Both the position numbers and the translations under genes were made by a program. Below are positions 46,613 to 56,243 of a DNA stretch of 64,000 nucleotides, piece after piece. The stretch's first letter is position 1, and every line of letters begins with the position of its first letter. Source of the DNA: CADEED01 sp036274075 (GTDB lineage: Bacteria; Pseudomonadota; Gammaproteobacteria; Steroidobacterales; Steroidobacteraceae); assembly GCA_036274075.1 (NCBI GenBank), contig DASUGK010000149.1, forward strand, positions 1 through 64,000. The letters run 5' to 3'. The notes below the pieces were generated by a model. The model did no database searches. It saw only the letters and a list, made by a program, of their open reading frames with translations, and was not told where the DNA came from.

Positions 46613-47026
46613 TCAAACGTCGACGATCTCGTCGATCTGCGCGATGGGCGTGATGTTCGAGAAGTCAGGCACGTCGGCGATGAGCTTCGCGCGGTGTTCG
46701 TTCGCCGCTGCATCGAAGGCCTCCATCGACGTGATCTCGACCGTCACGCCGCCGACGAAGCCCGGGGGCGACCCGTCGCTCCGGTTGAGGCCCTTGTGCA
46801 CATCCATCTTGCCCACCGACTTGCCGTAGAGCTGGCGCAACATGGGCAGGTGCTTGTCGACGTAGTAGTCGAAATCGAAGCGCGCATCGCTCTTCCAGGG
46901 ATACAACACCGTCAAACAGTGCCGCGTGCCCGCGGCTTTCGCGGCGTGTGCTGACGACAACACGGCGGTCATGGCGGCCAACCCACCCAACGCGCTACCC
47001 ACGGCCTTCCTTCTGGTCATCCGCAT
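46613..47026 (-). CDS. Tat-exported EthD-domain protein, 137 aa
   Basis: The ATG at 47026 has GAGGAGAACG before it. It opens a twin-arginine signal (MTRRKAVGSALGG). The mature part (about 35-137) is an EthD-type ferredoxin-like fold with the YYVDKHLPM motif. EthD proteins support cytochrome P450 ether degradation or act as small oxygenases/isomerases; an exported one is unusual. It is 25 bases upstream of the amidohydrolase gene in the same direction. It is divergent from the quinohemoprotein gene. Confidence 0.85.
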   Translation of the reverse strand: MRMTRRKAVGSALGGLAAMTAVLSSAHAAKAAGTRHCLTVLYPWKSDARFDFDYYVDKHLPMLRQLYGKSVGKMDVHKGLNRSDGSPPGFVGGVTVEITSMEAFDAAANEHRAKLIADVPDFSNITPIAQIDEIVDV

Positions 47027-47188
47027 GGTCGTTCTCCTCGCGTCACACCCGGCGTCCGGGCGCCGCAAATTACCACGCCAGTCCGGCGCTCGTTGTCGCG
47101 ATAGGCGAGTCGGGCTTCCGTTTGAGTCGAGTGGCGAATCGTGCTGAAGTCGACCCTGATTCGCATCACGGAGAGGGGATTTCCGCCC

Positions 47189-49369
47189 ATGCGTCATTCG
47201 TGCGCCATCGCCGCCGTCCTGGCATGCCTGTGGACCGTCACTGCGGCCGCGGCCACCACGATCGACAACGCCGCGCTCAGGAACGAGACCGACGGCCGCA
47301 ACTGGGCGGCCTACGGGCGCACCTTCAGCGAGACCCACTACAGCCCGCTCACCGAAATCAACCGCGAAACCGTCTCGCGCCTGAATCTCGCCTGGACCCT
47401 GGATCTCGACGTCACCAACAACCTCTCGACGCCGCTGGCCGTCGACGGCGTCATCTACGTGGCCTCCGGCTACAGCTTCGTGCACGCGGTGGACGCCAGG
47501 AGCGGCAAGCTGCTGTGGCGGTACGACCCCGAGGTCGCCAAGGCCGCGGGCGCCAAGCTGCGCACCGGCTGGGGGATTCGCGGACTGGCGTTCTGGAAGG
47601 GCAGGCTGTTCGTCGGCACGCATGACGGACGCCTCATCGCCATCGATGCCAAGACCGGCCAACCGGTCTGGACAGTGCAGACAATCGACACGAACGACGG
47701 CTCGTTCATCTCCGGCCCGCCGCGCGTGTTCAACGACAAGGTGATCATCGGCTTCGGCGGTGGCGATTTCGGCGCGGTGCGCGGTTACGTGACTGCCTAC
47801 GACACGGCCACGGGCAAGCAGGTGTGGCGCTGGTGGACGGTGCCGGGCGATCCCGCCAAGGGCTTCGAGAACAAGGCCATGGAAATGGCCGCCAAGACCT
47901 GGACCGGCGAATGGTGGAAATACGGCGGCGGCGGCACGGTCTGGAACGCCATGACCTACGACCCGGAATTCAACCGGGTGTACCTCGGCACCGGCAACGG
48001 CGGCCCCTGGAACTGGAAGATCCGCTCGCCGGGCGGCGGCGACAATCTCTTCCTGTGTTCCGTGGTGGCACTCGACGCGGATACCGGCGAGTACGTCTGG
48101 CACTACCAGACCACGCCGGGCGACTCGTGGGACTACAACTCGGCCATGGACATGACGCTGGCCACCCTGAACATCGGCGGCGCGCCGCGCAAGGTCCTGC
48201 TGCACGCGCCGAAGAATGGATTCTTCTACGTCATCGACCGCGAGAACGGCAAGCTGATCTCGGCCGAAAAGTTAGGCACGGTCACCTGGGCCACGAAGGT
48301 GGATCTCGCCACCGGCCGGCCGGTGCTCGCGCCCAACGCCCGCTACGAAAACGGCCCGGTGACGTTGTGGCCGAGTTTCCAGGGCGTGCACAACCTGTAT
48401 CCGCAGTCCTTCAGCCCGAAGACCGGCCTGGTCTACGTGCCCACCATCGAGATGCCGGCCACTTTCGGCGGCGACGTCGACTACAAGAACTGGCGCCCGC
48501 TGCCGTCGTCCATCCAGTTCACCGGCTTCCCGACCGCCGATGGCGATGCGCCGGCGGATGGCGGCAAGAGTTTCCTGGTGGCCTGGGACCCGGTGAAGCA
48601 GCGCGCCGCCTGGCAGCAGCCGACTCCCGGCCCGCACAACGGCGGTACTCTGGCCACGGCCGGTGACCTCGTGTTCCAGGGCCAGGCCGACGGCTACATC
48701 AATGCGTATGGCGCGTCGGATGGCCGCCGCGTCTGGTCGTACTACGCGGCGACGGCGGCCCTGGGTACGCCGATCACCTTCGCAGTGGGCAAGACCCAAT
48801 ACATCGCCATCCTCACCGGGCCACTGCATGGCGCGCCGGGCGGCTTCGGCTCGATGGCCGCGCGGTTCGGCTGGGATTCGCGCGTCCACCCGCGGCGCCT
48901 GCTGGCGTTCGTGCTCGACGGCAAGGCCAAACTACCGCCGACGCCTCCGCCGGTTTTCGCCCAGCCGCTCGACGGCCCGGAGATGCAAGTGGACGAGGCC
49001 CTGGTCAAGGAGGGCATCGAGCAATGGTCGCGCTGCCAGCTCTGCCACGGTCCGGGCGCCGTCGCGGGTGGAACCGCGCCCGACCTGCGCGCCTCCACGG
49101 TGCCGCTGAACCCGGCGCTGTTCTCGCTGACGGTGCGCACCGGCAACGAGGCGCGTGGCATGCCCAAGTTCACCGAGCTCAACGACCGGGAGCTCGACGC
49201 ACTGCGGCACTACATCCGCTACCGCGCACGGCTGGCCACGCGGCCCGATGGCGTCGCGCCGCCGCCGCCCGAGGCCGCGCCCGCGGAAGCGCAGGAGCCG
49301 GAAACTGCCGCGCCGGAGAAAAAACCACCCGGCTCACTCGAGTCCAGCGGCCCGCCGCCCGGACAGTGA
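47189..49369 (+). CDS. PQQ-dependent quinohemoprotein dehydrogenase with cytochrome c domain, 726 aa
   Basis: A signal peptide ends near VTAAAA. The eight-bladed PQQ propeller (about 30-590) has the catalytic Asp315 in SWDYN. The residue two positions after it is Asn317, not the Asp associated with lanthanide binding, so a calcium type is more likely. The adjacent-cysteine motif found in many such enzymes is missing; the matching region reads TGWGIRGL. The C-terminal cytochrome c domain has CQLCH (616-620) and axial Met658 (RGMPKF), then a Pro/Glu/Ala-rich tail. The protein should oxidise alcohols or aldehydes in the periplasm. Confidence 0.92.
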   Translation: MRHSCAIAAVLACLWTVTAAAATTIDNAALRNETDGRNWAAYGRTFSETHYSPLTEINRETVSRLNLAWTLDLDVTNNLSTPLAVDGVIYVASGYSFVHAVDARSGKLLWRYDPEVAKAAGAKLRTGWGIRGLAFWKGRLFVGTHDGRLIAIDAKTGQPVWTVQTIDTNDGSFISGPPRVFNDKVIIGFGGGDFGAVRGYVTAYDTATGKQVWRWWTVPGDPAKGFENKAMEMAAKTWTGEWWKYGGGGTVWNAMTYDPEFNRVYLGTGNGGPWNWKIRSPGGGDNLFLCSVVALDADTGEYVWHYQTTPGDSWDYNSAMDMTLATLNIGGAPRKVLLHAPKNGFFYVIDRENGKLISAEKLGTVTWATKVDLATGRPVLAPNARYENGPVTLWPSFQGVHNLYPQSFSPKTGLVYVPTIEMPATFGGDVDYKNWRPLPSSIQFTGFPTADGDAPADGGKSFLVAWDPVKQRAAWQQPTPGPHNGGTLATAGDLVFQGQADGYINAYGASDGRRVWSYYAATAALGTPITFAVGKTQYIAILTGPLHGAPGGFGSMAARFGWDSRVHPRRLLAFVLDGKAKLPPTPPPVFAQPLDGPEMQVDEALVKEGIEQWSRCQLCHGPGAVAGGTAPDLRASTVPLNPALFSLTVRTGNEARGMPKFTELNDRELDALRHYIRYRARLATRPDGVAPPPPEAAPAEAQEPETAAPEKKPPGSLESSGPPPGQ

Positions 49370-49665
49370 AATGAACTCATAGTCGGGAAAGCGCGCGCGA
49401 GTTGTTAGATGGGGCTGTCACGGATGACAGGTATACACAACAGTTGGGTGCCGGCCCGATGCAGGCCCAGTCCGGGGCCAGTACACATTTCCCGGATAGT
49501 CGAGAACCAGACGGAATACCGTCGAGACCCGGATTTTCCTACGTTCGAATATCGCCCGGTGCGGACAGCCCGGGCAGCGGGAGCGGTAGTTGGACGGCAC
49601 GCACGCGTGTTTCCAACGACGCCTCCCGGGGACGCGCACGAGCACCAAAACTTTCAGGGGGAATC
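49370..49665. other. 296-base intergenic region before the second TonB-dependent receptor
   Basis: The region separates the dehydrogenase gene from the receptor gene in the same direction. CAGGGGGAATC just before 49666 is the receptor ribosome binding site. The in-frame extension upstream of it (from 49402) is not a credible signal sequence. I see no clear terminator or promoter elsewhere in it. Confidence 0.45.
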
Positions 49666-52203
49666 ATGCAGAACGGGATCCTATCGCGGGCGATTTCGCT
49701 GGCGCTGACGATGTCGGGGAGTGGAGCGGTGCTGGCCCAGCAGGAGACACCGACGAGTGACACCCTCGAAGAGGTGGTGGTGACGGCGCAGTTCCGCGAA
49801 CAGAACCTGCAGGAGACGCCGCTCGCCATCACCGCCGTCACCGGCGACATGCTCGAACGGCGCAGCCAGACCGATATCGCCGAGGTCGCGCGCCAGGCGC
49901 CGAACGTCACCCTGGCGGCGCAGAACCAGGAATACGCCTCCGGACTGATCGCCTATATCCGCGGCATCGGCCAGAACGATCCCAATTTCGCGGTGGAGCC
50001 TGGCGTCGGCATCTATGTCGATGACGTCTACCTGCCGACCCTGACCGGATCGCTGCTCGACCTGATGGACGTCGAACGCGTGGAAATCCTCCGTGGTCCG
50101 CAGGGAACCCTGGCGGGCCGCAATTCGATCGGTGGCGCCATCAAGATGTATTCGGTACGCCCGCAGGGCGACGGCTCCGGGTCCTTCCAGGCAACCTACG
50201 GTACCTACGATCGGCTCGACCTGCGCGGCATCTACGACGTCGCGCTTTCAGACACCGTCGCCATGCGCGTCTCGGGCGTCAGCAAGAGCGAGACGGGCTA
50301 CATCAAGCGACTCGACTACGCCCTCACGCACCCGGGTACCAACGTGCCGACCCAGGCGCAGGGTCTGAATCCCGTGCTCGGCCACGACGGCGGTACGGCC
50401 ATCACGGCCGGCAAGATCGCCTTTCGCTGGCAGCCCAATGACTCGGTCGACATCAACCTGGCTGGCGATTTCACGCGCGAGCGCAATGATGCGGGTGTCT
50501 CGACATTGCTGTACGCCAATGCGATCGGCCGCATCAACAACGATCCCAATCGGCCGTGGCTCAGGGGTACTGACGGAGAGGGCATACCCTACAACTGCCA
50601 GTTCGTGCCCTCGGGCCAGAACAGCTGCGACACGCTCCAAGGCTACGACCGGCGCTACGTCACGTACGGCACGTTCGCCGATCTATATCCCGGCGATTCG
50701 CAGATGCCTTACAAACCGCTGACATTGAGTCCGCACCGCGACATGGACAACATGGGCGTCGCGCTGACCATCGACTGGCAGATCAATGAAACGCTGTCGC
50801 TGAAGTCGATCACCGCCTATCGCGACTACACCTCCGACTGGTCGTACGACGTCGACGGCGCCCCGCTGACGTCCAACCTGCTCAACCAGACCCAGGAGAA
50901 CGAGCAAATCAGCCAGGAGCTGCGCCTCAATGGCACGGCCGGAATGGTCGACTACACGTTCGGCGCCTTCTATTTCGACTCGGATGGCTTCTACACCGCA
51001 CGCGTCGACATCCCGTACGGTGGCCTCGACTTCATCCATGGTCCCGATCCGACGCCCTCGAAGAACCAGGCGCTGTTCGCGAACGCCACGTTCAATTTCA
51101 CCGACGCGTTCCACCTGACGACTGGCATCCGCTATTCCGAGGACGAGAAAGATTACGAGTACCTCCGCCACAACCCGGACTACACCGACATCCAGGGACC
51201 TTGCAATTTCTTCCTGGGTAATCCTCCGGGGTTGCTGGGTCCCACGGACGTCGGCAACCAGCCCAACTGCCTGTTGTTCGGTATCAACGGCACGACTGCG
51301 CATTTCGAGAACGACCAGACCGACTGGCGAGTGGCACTCGACTATCGATTCACGGAAGACTTCATGCTGTACGGACAGGCTGCGACCGGCTATCGCGCCG
51401 GCGGCTTCAACGCGCGGCCGTACTTCCCGAGCCAGGCAACACCGCATGTCCCGGAGACCATCCTTTCGTACGAACTCGGCTTCAAGTCCGACCTGCTCGA
51501 TGACAAGCTGCGGCTGAACCTGGCTGGGTTCTTCTTCGACTACGAGGACATCGTGCTCCTGTCTACTTTCTGCGCGGACCTTCCCGTGGGGCAGCAGGTG
51601 CCGTGCCTGCGCCCGAGCAACGTCGGGTCCGCCGAGGTCAAGGGCCTCGAGCTCGAAGCGAATTGGTTTGTGACCTCCAACTTCAGCATTGATGCCGCAT
51701 TCAGCTATCTCGATTTTCAATACACCGAGATCAACGAAACTGCGGGCACCGGTGTGGCGATCGACGACATCACGCCCTACACGCCCGAAGAAAAGGCCAG
51801 CATCGGGATGCAGTACGATTTCGACGGAGTCCTGGGTGGCAAGCTTTCCATGCGAGTAGACGCCTCCTACCAGTCGGAGATCTACACTGAGGCGGGCAAC
51901 GTGGATGAATTGCTGGTGTCGAGCACCAACCCGCGGGGCGCGCCGTTCAGCCAGCAGGGTGGCGGAGGGCCCATTGCGACCCTGGTGGCCGACAATCTCA
52001 TCGACGGCTACACGCTCGCCAATGCGCGCATCTGGTGGCAGTCCGCCGAAGAAGACGGGTGGATGTTTGCCCTGGAGGTGCAGAACCTGGCCGACAAGTA
52101 CTACCTGCAGACCAAGGTCAACGACGCCTACGCCGTCGGCCATGTCTACGGCTCGCCGGGTAAGCCGCGTACCTGGGCGATCACCGTGAAGAAGGACTTC
52201 TGA
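49666..52203 (+). CDS. TonB-dependent receptor, 845 aa
   Basis: A signal peptide ends near VLAQ. A TonB-box-like LEEVVVTAQF is followed by a plug (about 35-155, with GPQGTLAGR) and a 22-strand barrel ending in a terminal aromatic (VKKDF). It is close in type to the receptor at 37211. It follows the PQQ dehydrogenase and may import the substrate of this exported enzyme set. A strong terminator follows. Confidence 0.93.
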   Translation: MQNGILSRAISLALTMSGSGAVLAQQETPTSDTLEEVVVTAQFREQNLQETPLAITAVTGDMLERRSQTDIAEVARQAPNVTLAAQNQEYASGLIAYIRGIGQNDPNFAVEPGVGIYVDDVYLPTLTGSLLDLMDVERVEILRGPQGTLAGRNSIGGAIKMYSVRPQGDGSGSFQATYGTYDRLDLRGIYDVALSDTVAMRVSGVSKSETGYIKRLDYALTHPGTNVPTQAQGLNPVLGHDGGTAITAGKIAFRWQPNDSVDINLAGDFTRERNDAGVSTLLYANAIGRINNDPNRPWLRGTDGEGIPYNCQFVPSGQNSCDTLQGYDRRYVTYGTFADLYPGDSQMPYKPLTLSPHRDMDNMGVALTIDWQINETLSLKSITAYRDYTSDWSYDVDGAPLTSNLLNQTQENEQISQELRLNGTAGMVDYTFGAFYFDSDGFYTARVDIPYGGLDFIHGPDPTPSKNQALFANATFNFTDAFHLTTGIRYSEDEKDYEYLRHNPDYTDIQGPCNFFLGNPPGLLGPTDVGNQPNCLLFGINGTTAHFENDQTDWRVALDYRFTEDFMLYGQAATGYRAGGFNARPYFPSQATPHVPETILSYELGFKSDLLDDKLRLNLAGFFFDYEDIVLLSTFCADLPVGQQVPCLRPSNVGSAEVKGLELEANWFVTSNFSIDAAFSYLDFQYTEINETAGTGVAIDDITPYTPEEKASIGMQYDFDGVLGGKLSMRVDASYQSEIYTEAGNVDELLVSSTNPRGAPFSQQGGGGPIATLVADNLIDGYTLANARIWWQSAEEDGWMFALEVQNLADKYYLQTKVNDAYAVGHVYGSPGKPRTWAITVKKDF

Positions 52204-52232
52204 CGGGGATTCCTGGTCAAGGTGAAGATGGT

Positions 52233-52265
52233 GGGGCGGTCTCGTGCCGCCCCTCTTTTTATTTT
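52233..52265 (+). terminator. Intrinsic terminator after the TonB-dependent receptor
   Basis: GGGGCGG (52233-52239) pairs with CCGCCCC (52247-52253) around a 7-base loop, followed by TCTTTTTATTTT. Confidence 0.9.
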
Positions 52266-52338
52266 GCGGCTGCGATCGTCCGCGGTTAACCCCACCGGGC
52301 GGCGAGAGGCGTTGACCAGCGAACCACGGGAGGTTCGC

Positions 52339-53106
52339 ATGAAAATCCATTCAATCGCCGGATTCGCCGGTGCAATGCTCGTGATGGGATTCCTGGGAGG
52401 TTGCGCCAGCTACATGACGCCTGGTGGCGGTGTGTCGATCCCCGAGATCACCACGCCCAATGTCGCCGATGCCATGTCGCGCCAGCCCGCTGCGGTCTTC
52501 CCGGCCCGGCTCGCGGTCGTGCGCGTGCAAGGCGCGGGCTACGAGTCGTATTCGAATCGCGGCTACGGCCGCGGCAGGTACAGCGTCATCACCAACCGCG
52601 ACATAGAGACCGAGGCGGATTTCACGCGCCTCGCGGCCATGCCCGAGGTGAGCGCGGTGGGCCCGGTCAATCGCCTGCTGCTACCGGAGACATTGAACAG
52701 CTCCGATGACCTGCGCGTCGCCGCGGCGCAACTGCAGGCCGACATCGTGATGCTGTACACCATCGACACCTCCTTCCGTACCGACACCCAGCAGATAGGC
52801 CCGATGCAACTCGTGTCGCTGGGCTTCTTCCCCAACAAGAAGGCCAAGGTCTCCAGCACCTGCGCCGTGGCCTTCATCGACACGCGCACCGGCTATGTCT
52901 ACGGCGTCGCCGAGTCGACGGCCAACGAGGAGCAGCGCTCCGACCTGTGGAACAAGGAAGAGGCCATCGAGAAGGCACGTGCCAAGGCCGAACGCACCGC
53001 CTTCGCGCAGGCGTTGGGCGACGTCGAGAAACTGTGGGCACAAATCGCCGCGCGCGCCACCGCCAATCGCGGCGCAGGCGGCGGCGCACCCCCCGCATCC
53101 CCCTAA
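52339..53106 (+). CDS. Lipoprotein of unknown function, 255 aa
   Basis: The ATG at 52339 has GGGAGG upstream. A lipobox FLGGC gives Cys22. The mature part has a beta-rich domain (about 55-180) with repeated VVRV and VAFIDTRTG patterns, then a helical Glu/Lys/Ala-rich segment (about 205-240) and a Gly/Pro tail. It is similar in style to outer membrane GNA1162/LpoB-like lipoproteins, but I make no assignment. It is convergent with the oxygenase gene. Confidence 0.75.
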   Translation: MKIHSIAGFAGAMLVMGFLGGCASYMTPGGGVSIPEITTPNVADAMSRQPAAVFPARLAVVRVQGAGYESYSNRGYGRGRYSVITNRDIETEADFTRLAAMPEVSAVGPVNRLLLPETLNSSDDLRVAAAQLQADIVMLYTIDTSFRTDTQQIGPMQLVSLGFFPNKKAKVSSTCAVAFIDTRTGYVYGVAESTANEEQRSDLWNKEEAIEKARAKAERTAFAQALGDVEKLWAQIAARATANRGAGGGAPPASP

Positions 53107-53134
53107 CCCCGAAAAGTGGTGTCAGGCCGGGGTT
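53105..53134. terminator. Inverted repeat between convergent genes
   Basis: AACCCCG (53105-53111) pairs with CGGGGTT (53128-53134) around a 16-base loop containing GGTGTCAGG. The upstream gene's TAA lies in the left arm. There is no T-run, so it may be a weak terminator or a degenerate copy of the dispersed palindrome. Confidence 0.35.
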
Positions 53135-53178
53135 GGCGGTACCGGATATAAAAGTGTCCGGCGCCGTCCCTGGACGGG

Positions 53179-54651
53179 TCAGCCCGCAGCGCGTGCCGCA
53201 GCCGGCACCCAGCAGCCATGCACCTGCTGGAAGATCTTGAACGGCATGCGCACCGTGGCGATCGGACCCTCGGCCAGCCGCTGCGCATCAACGATCACCA
53301 GGTCGCTGCGGCGTTCGATTTCACGGTCGACGACGCCAACCAGGTAGCCATCGCCCTCGGGTGCATTGGCCGAGCGCGGCACGAAGCAGCATTCCTGCAC
53401 GCTCGAATCGCCGCCCGCCACGAACGACTGGGTGCGCCGCTGCGGATGATCGAAGCGCGTCCAGGCGTTGTAGCCGCGGAATGGCGAACCGGCCAGGCGC
53501 GGATCCACCGGCTGCGACGCATCGAGGCAGCGCATGAACGCCACCGTGTAGGGCAGGGTGTGATAGCGATCGTCCTGCCGCGAGAGCACGCCGTTGTCCG
53601 GATACAGCACTTCCATCTCGTAGCCGGGCCGCGATGCCTGCGCGAGATCCACCGACAGTCGCGTGATGTGTCCCTGCGCCGCGATGGGATCGTAGGGACT
53701 TCCGTCGGTCTGCGGTATGAACGGAAACTGGTTCTTGAGACCCATGTCCATGTCGACGTACACGCGGTCACCGTCGGTGAAGCAGCCGGTGGTATGCGTG
53801 GCGCAGCGCTCCGGGCCCTTGAACCAGCGCAGGTCCTTGCCGTCGCCGCCGCGGCGCATGACGCCAAACCAGGTAGGCCGTGAAGAGTCCCACGAAAAGT
53901 GGATGCGGCCCTGCTTCATGCCCTCGACGTCGACGATCATCGGCGTGACGAGGAAGCACACGTGTTTTTGCGTCACCGCGAAGTCGTGGATCATTCCGGC
54001 GTACGGGACCTTGATCCAGGTCTCGTCCGTGATGCGGCCTTCGCGCGAGATCGTGATCACTGCGACGTCGGTGCTGCCTTCGCCGCTCGCCTCGTAACCG
54101 AAGGCGAGCAGCTCGCCGGTTTCGGAATCGATCTTGGGGTGCGCGGTGAAGGTGAGGCTCTTCAGCTTGCCGCCGAAGGTGTAGTAATCGTCCACGGTCT
54201 CGAGCGTGTCCGGGTTCAGTTCGACCGGCGGGCTGTCTTCCTTCAGCGCGAACAACTTCCCGTGATGGAACAGCGGCGTGGTGTTGGCGGTGCCGCGGCT
54301 GAGACCTTTCACCCGCGGATCGTCGCCGCGCGGATTGCGATACGTGCCGAACAGCGACTCGCGCGCCGCGGCCTGCGCCATGTAGCGCTGCGTGCGCACG
54401 AAGCGGCTCTTGTAGTCGACGTGCCCGTCCTGGAACCGGAACATGCCGATGTGGCCCTCGCCGTCGAGCGGGATGTTCGGCAGCCGCGGCGGGTACTGGA
54501 AGTCCGGCCCGACGCGGTAGAACGTGCCGTTGATTTCGGGCGGTAGTTTGCCCTCGACCTCGCAATCCACGAGATCGATCTCGGCGCGCACTGGCGCGAA
54601 GGGACCGCTGGCCATAGGTCCCGTGAAACGCGGTGGTGGGCTGTGCGCCAT
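53179..54651 (-). CDS. Carotenoid oxygenase/lignostilbene dioxygenase-type enzyme, 490 aa
   Basis: A seven-bladed propeller non-haem iron dioxygenase of the carotenoid cleavage family. The four iron-binding histidines are His171 (TAHPKID), His222 (MIHDFAV), His286 (CATHTTG) and His478 (QQVHGCW). It cleaves C=C bonds in carotenoids or in stilbenes such as lignostilbene, yielding aldehydes. Its place in a genome with a lig pathway favours stilbene cleavage, but no residue here settles this. The MFS gene is 11 bases upstream, same strand. Confidence 0.9.
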   Translation of the reverse strand: MAHSPPPRFTGPMASGPFAPVRAEIDLVDCEVEGKLPPEINGTFYRVGPDFQYPPRLPNIPLDGEGHIGMFRFQDGHVDYKSRFVRTQRYMAQAAARESLFGTYRNPRGDDPRVKGLSRGTANTTPLFHHGKLFALKEDSPPVELNPDTLETVDDYYTFGGKLKSLTFTAHPKIDSETGELLAFGYEASGEGSTDVAVITISREGRITDETWIKVPYAGMIHDFAVTQKHVCFLVTPMIVDVEGMKQGRIHFSWDSSRPTWFGVMRRGGDGKDLRWFKGPERCATHTTGCFTDGDRVYVDMDMGLKNQFPFIPQTDGSPYDPIAAQGHITRLSVDLAQASRPGYEMEVLYPDNGVLSRQDDRYHTLPYTVAFMRCLDASQPVDPRLAGSPFRGYNAWTRFDHPQRRTQSFVAGGDSSVQECCFVPRSANAPEGDGYLVGVVDREIERRSDLVIVDAQRLAEGPIATVRMPFKIFQQVHGCWVPAAARAAG

Positions 54652-54662
54652 GAAAGTGTCCT

Positions 54663-56051
54663 TCAGCCCTGCGCGCGAACTCGCTGGTACAACTCGCCAT
54701 ACGCGCGCAGTCCCTTCCAGAACACGAATACGGCGAGCGGGCCGAGCACGGCGTGCGTGAGTGCGAGCGAATAACGCAGCTTGCCGGGATCGTCGAACCC
54801 ATACGTGGTGATGGCGCTCACGACCATCGGTCCGAGGGCGCTGCCCATGGTGAACATGAACAGGAACGTGGCCGTGATCTTGGCGCGCATGTGGTTGGGC
54901 ACGGTGGATTGGAACGCGGCGTTCTGGGGGCCGGTGCCGATGGCCATGATGCTGGTGTTGATCGACGCCAGCACCAGCGCCATCCATGGATTCGGTACCA
55001 GCGCGAACGAAACAGCGAACGGAATGTGCGCCAGCGAGGCCCAGATGACCACGCGCTGGTTGGCATCCGCGATGCCACGCTTGGCGAGGCGTTCGGCCAG
55101 CCAGCCACCGAAAACGAGGCCCGCGGGAGCGAGCACCAGCAGGAACCAGCCCTGGTATACCCCGAAGTCTCCCGGACCCCAGCCATGCGTGCGCTGGTAG
55201 AACGGCGCCATCCAGAACGAATTGCCGACCAGCGCGATGCAGTTGATCAGGAGCCCGAAGTACATCGGTATGAATGCCCGGCTGTTCCCGGAGAGATAGC
55301 GGATCACGTCGCCGTACGAGAACGCGCCCCGCAACGAGTTCGGGGCATTTCCCGAGCGCGTGCCGCGGCGCCTGGGCTCGAGCACCGTGAACCACACCAG
55401 AAGTCCGAGCATGAGATCGGGGACCGCCAGGATCAGGAACACCACCTGCCAGGAGCGCAAGGTGCCGAAGAAGGGCAGCGTGTACTCCGGTGTGGCCAGC
55501 GATCGCAGCAAGTAGCCGCCGACGAGGTAGGAGAGGCCGACGGCGAACATGAAGCCGATGTTCATCGTCGCCATCGCCTTGGGCAGCTTCGCCGGGGGAA
55601 AGGTGTCGGCGAGCAACGAGAACGTCGCCGGCCCGTTGCCCGCGCCGCCGACGCCGCCGACCAGGCGCACCACCAGCAAGGCCATCGCCGCGATGACCAT
55701 CGCGCTCGCGACATTGCACAGCCCCAGGATGACCAGGCCGATTCCGATGATGAGACGGCGGCTGAAGAAATCCGCCAGCGGGCTCACGAACAGGCTGGCG
55801 ACGGCGAGCACGAATCCGCCGGCGCCGCCGAATATCAGCGCCACCTGGAAATCCGTGAGGCGCAGGTCGTTCTTGATGGGCTCGATCATGAGCGCCAGGA
55901 TGAACTGGTTGCCGAACAGCGTGAAAACGGTGAGCCCGAAGATGGCTACCGCGTACCACGCGCGCGCGGCGCTCGGCCAGGGCTCGCTCGCGCCCGCGGC
56001 CGGTGGGATGACGCCCGTGTCGGGTGCAGGCGCAAGTTGCGGTTGCGGCAT
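54663..56051 (-). CDS. MFS transporter, 462 aa
   Basis: I use the ATG at 56051; an in-frame extension to 56165 adds charged residues with no support. About twelve hydrophobic segments (first at about 35-55) with a cytoplasmic SRRLIIG loop after TM2/3 place it in the major facilitator superfamily. A region near TM5 is rich in Gly/Ala (GGVGGAGNGPATF), as in aromatic acid/spinster-like carriers. It is co-oriented with the oxygenase gene 11 bases downstream and could import its substrate or export its product. Confidence 0.9.
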   Translation of the reverse strand: MPQPQLAPAPDTGVIPPAAGASEPWPSAARAWYAVAIFGLTVFTLFGNQFILALMIEPIKNDLRLTDFQVALIFGGAGGFVLAVASLFVSPLADFFSRRLIIGIGLVILGLCNVASAMVIAAMALLVVRLVGGVGGAGNGPATFSLLADTFPPAKLPKAMATMNIGFMFAVGLSYLVGGYLLRSLATPEYTLPFFGTLRSWQVVFLILAVPDLMLGLLVWFTVLEPRRRGTRSGNAPNSLRGAFSYGDVIRYLSGNSRAFIPMYFGLLINCIALVGNSFWMAPFYQRTHGWGPGDFGVYQGWFLLVLAPAGLVFGGWLAERLAKRGIADANQRVVIWASLAHIPFAVSFALVPNPWMALVLASINTSIMAIGTGPQNAAFQSTVPNHMRAKITATFLFMFTMGSALGPMVVSAITTYGFDDPGKLRYSLALTHAVLGPLAVFVFWKGLRAYGELYQRVRAQG

Positions 56052-56243
56052 GAATGACCCCCCGGCCGAATCGTAGCCATAACGACGCGCGATTTGTGTG
56101 CGCTCGCAATCGAGTTTCTTTTCCCCGCTGATGCGTTGCGTTGCGGATAGCTCACATCCGCACAAGCAATTTCTGCGCGTGCACGCGGACCGCTAATTTG
56201 CACGCCGGTTTCAGCCACCGCCACGCGGCGAAGAGTCAGAACG

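Noticed and set aside
50683..52350. 555-codon open frame antisense to the second TonB-dependent receptor
   Set aside because: Same reasoning: no domain, biased composition, and it lies fully within a well-supported gene.
56135..56165. Inverted repeat TGCGGAT/ATCCGCA before the MTHFR-like gene as a SAM riboswitch
   Set aside because: Only a 7-bp stem is visible, and none of the conserved core of SAM or SAH riboswitches is present.
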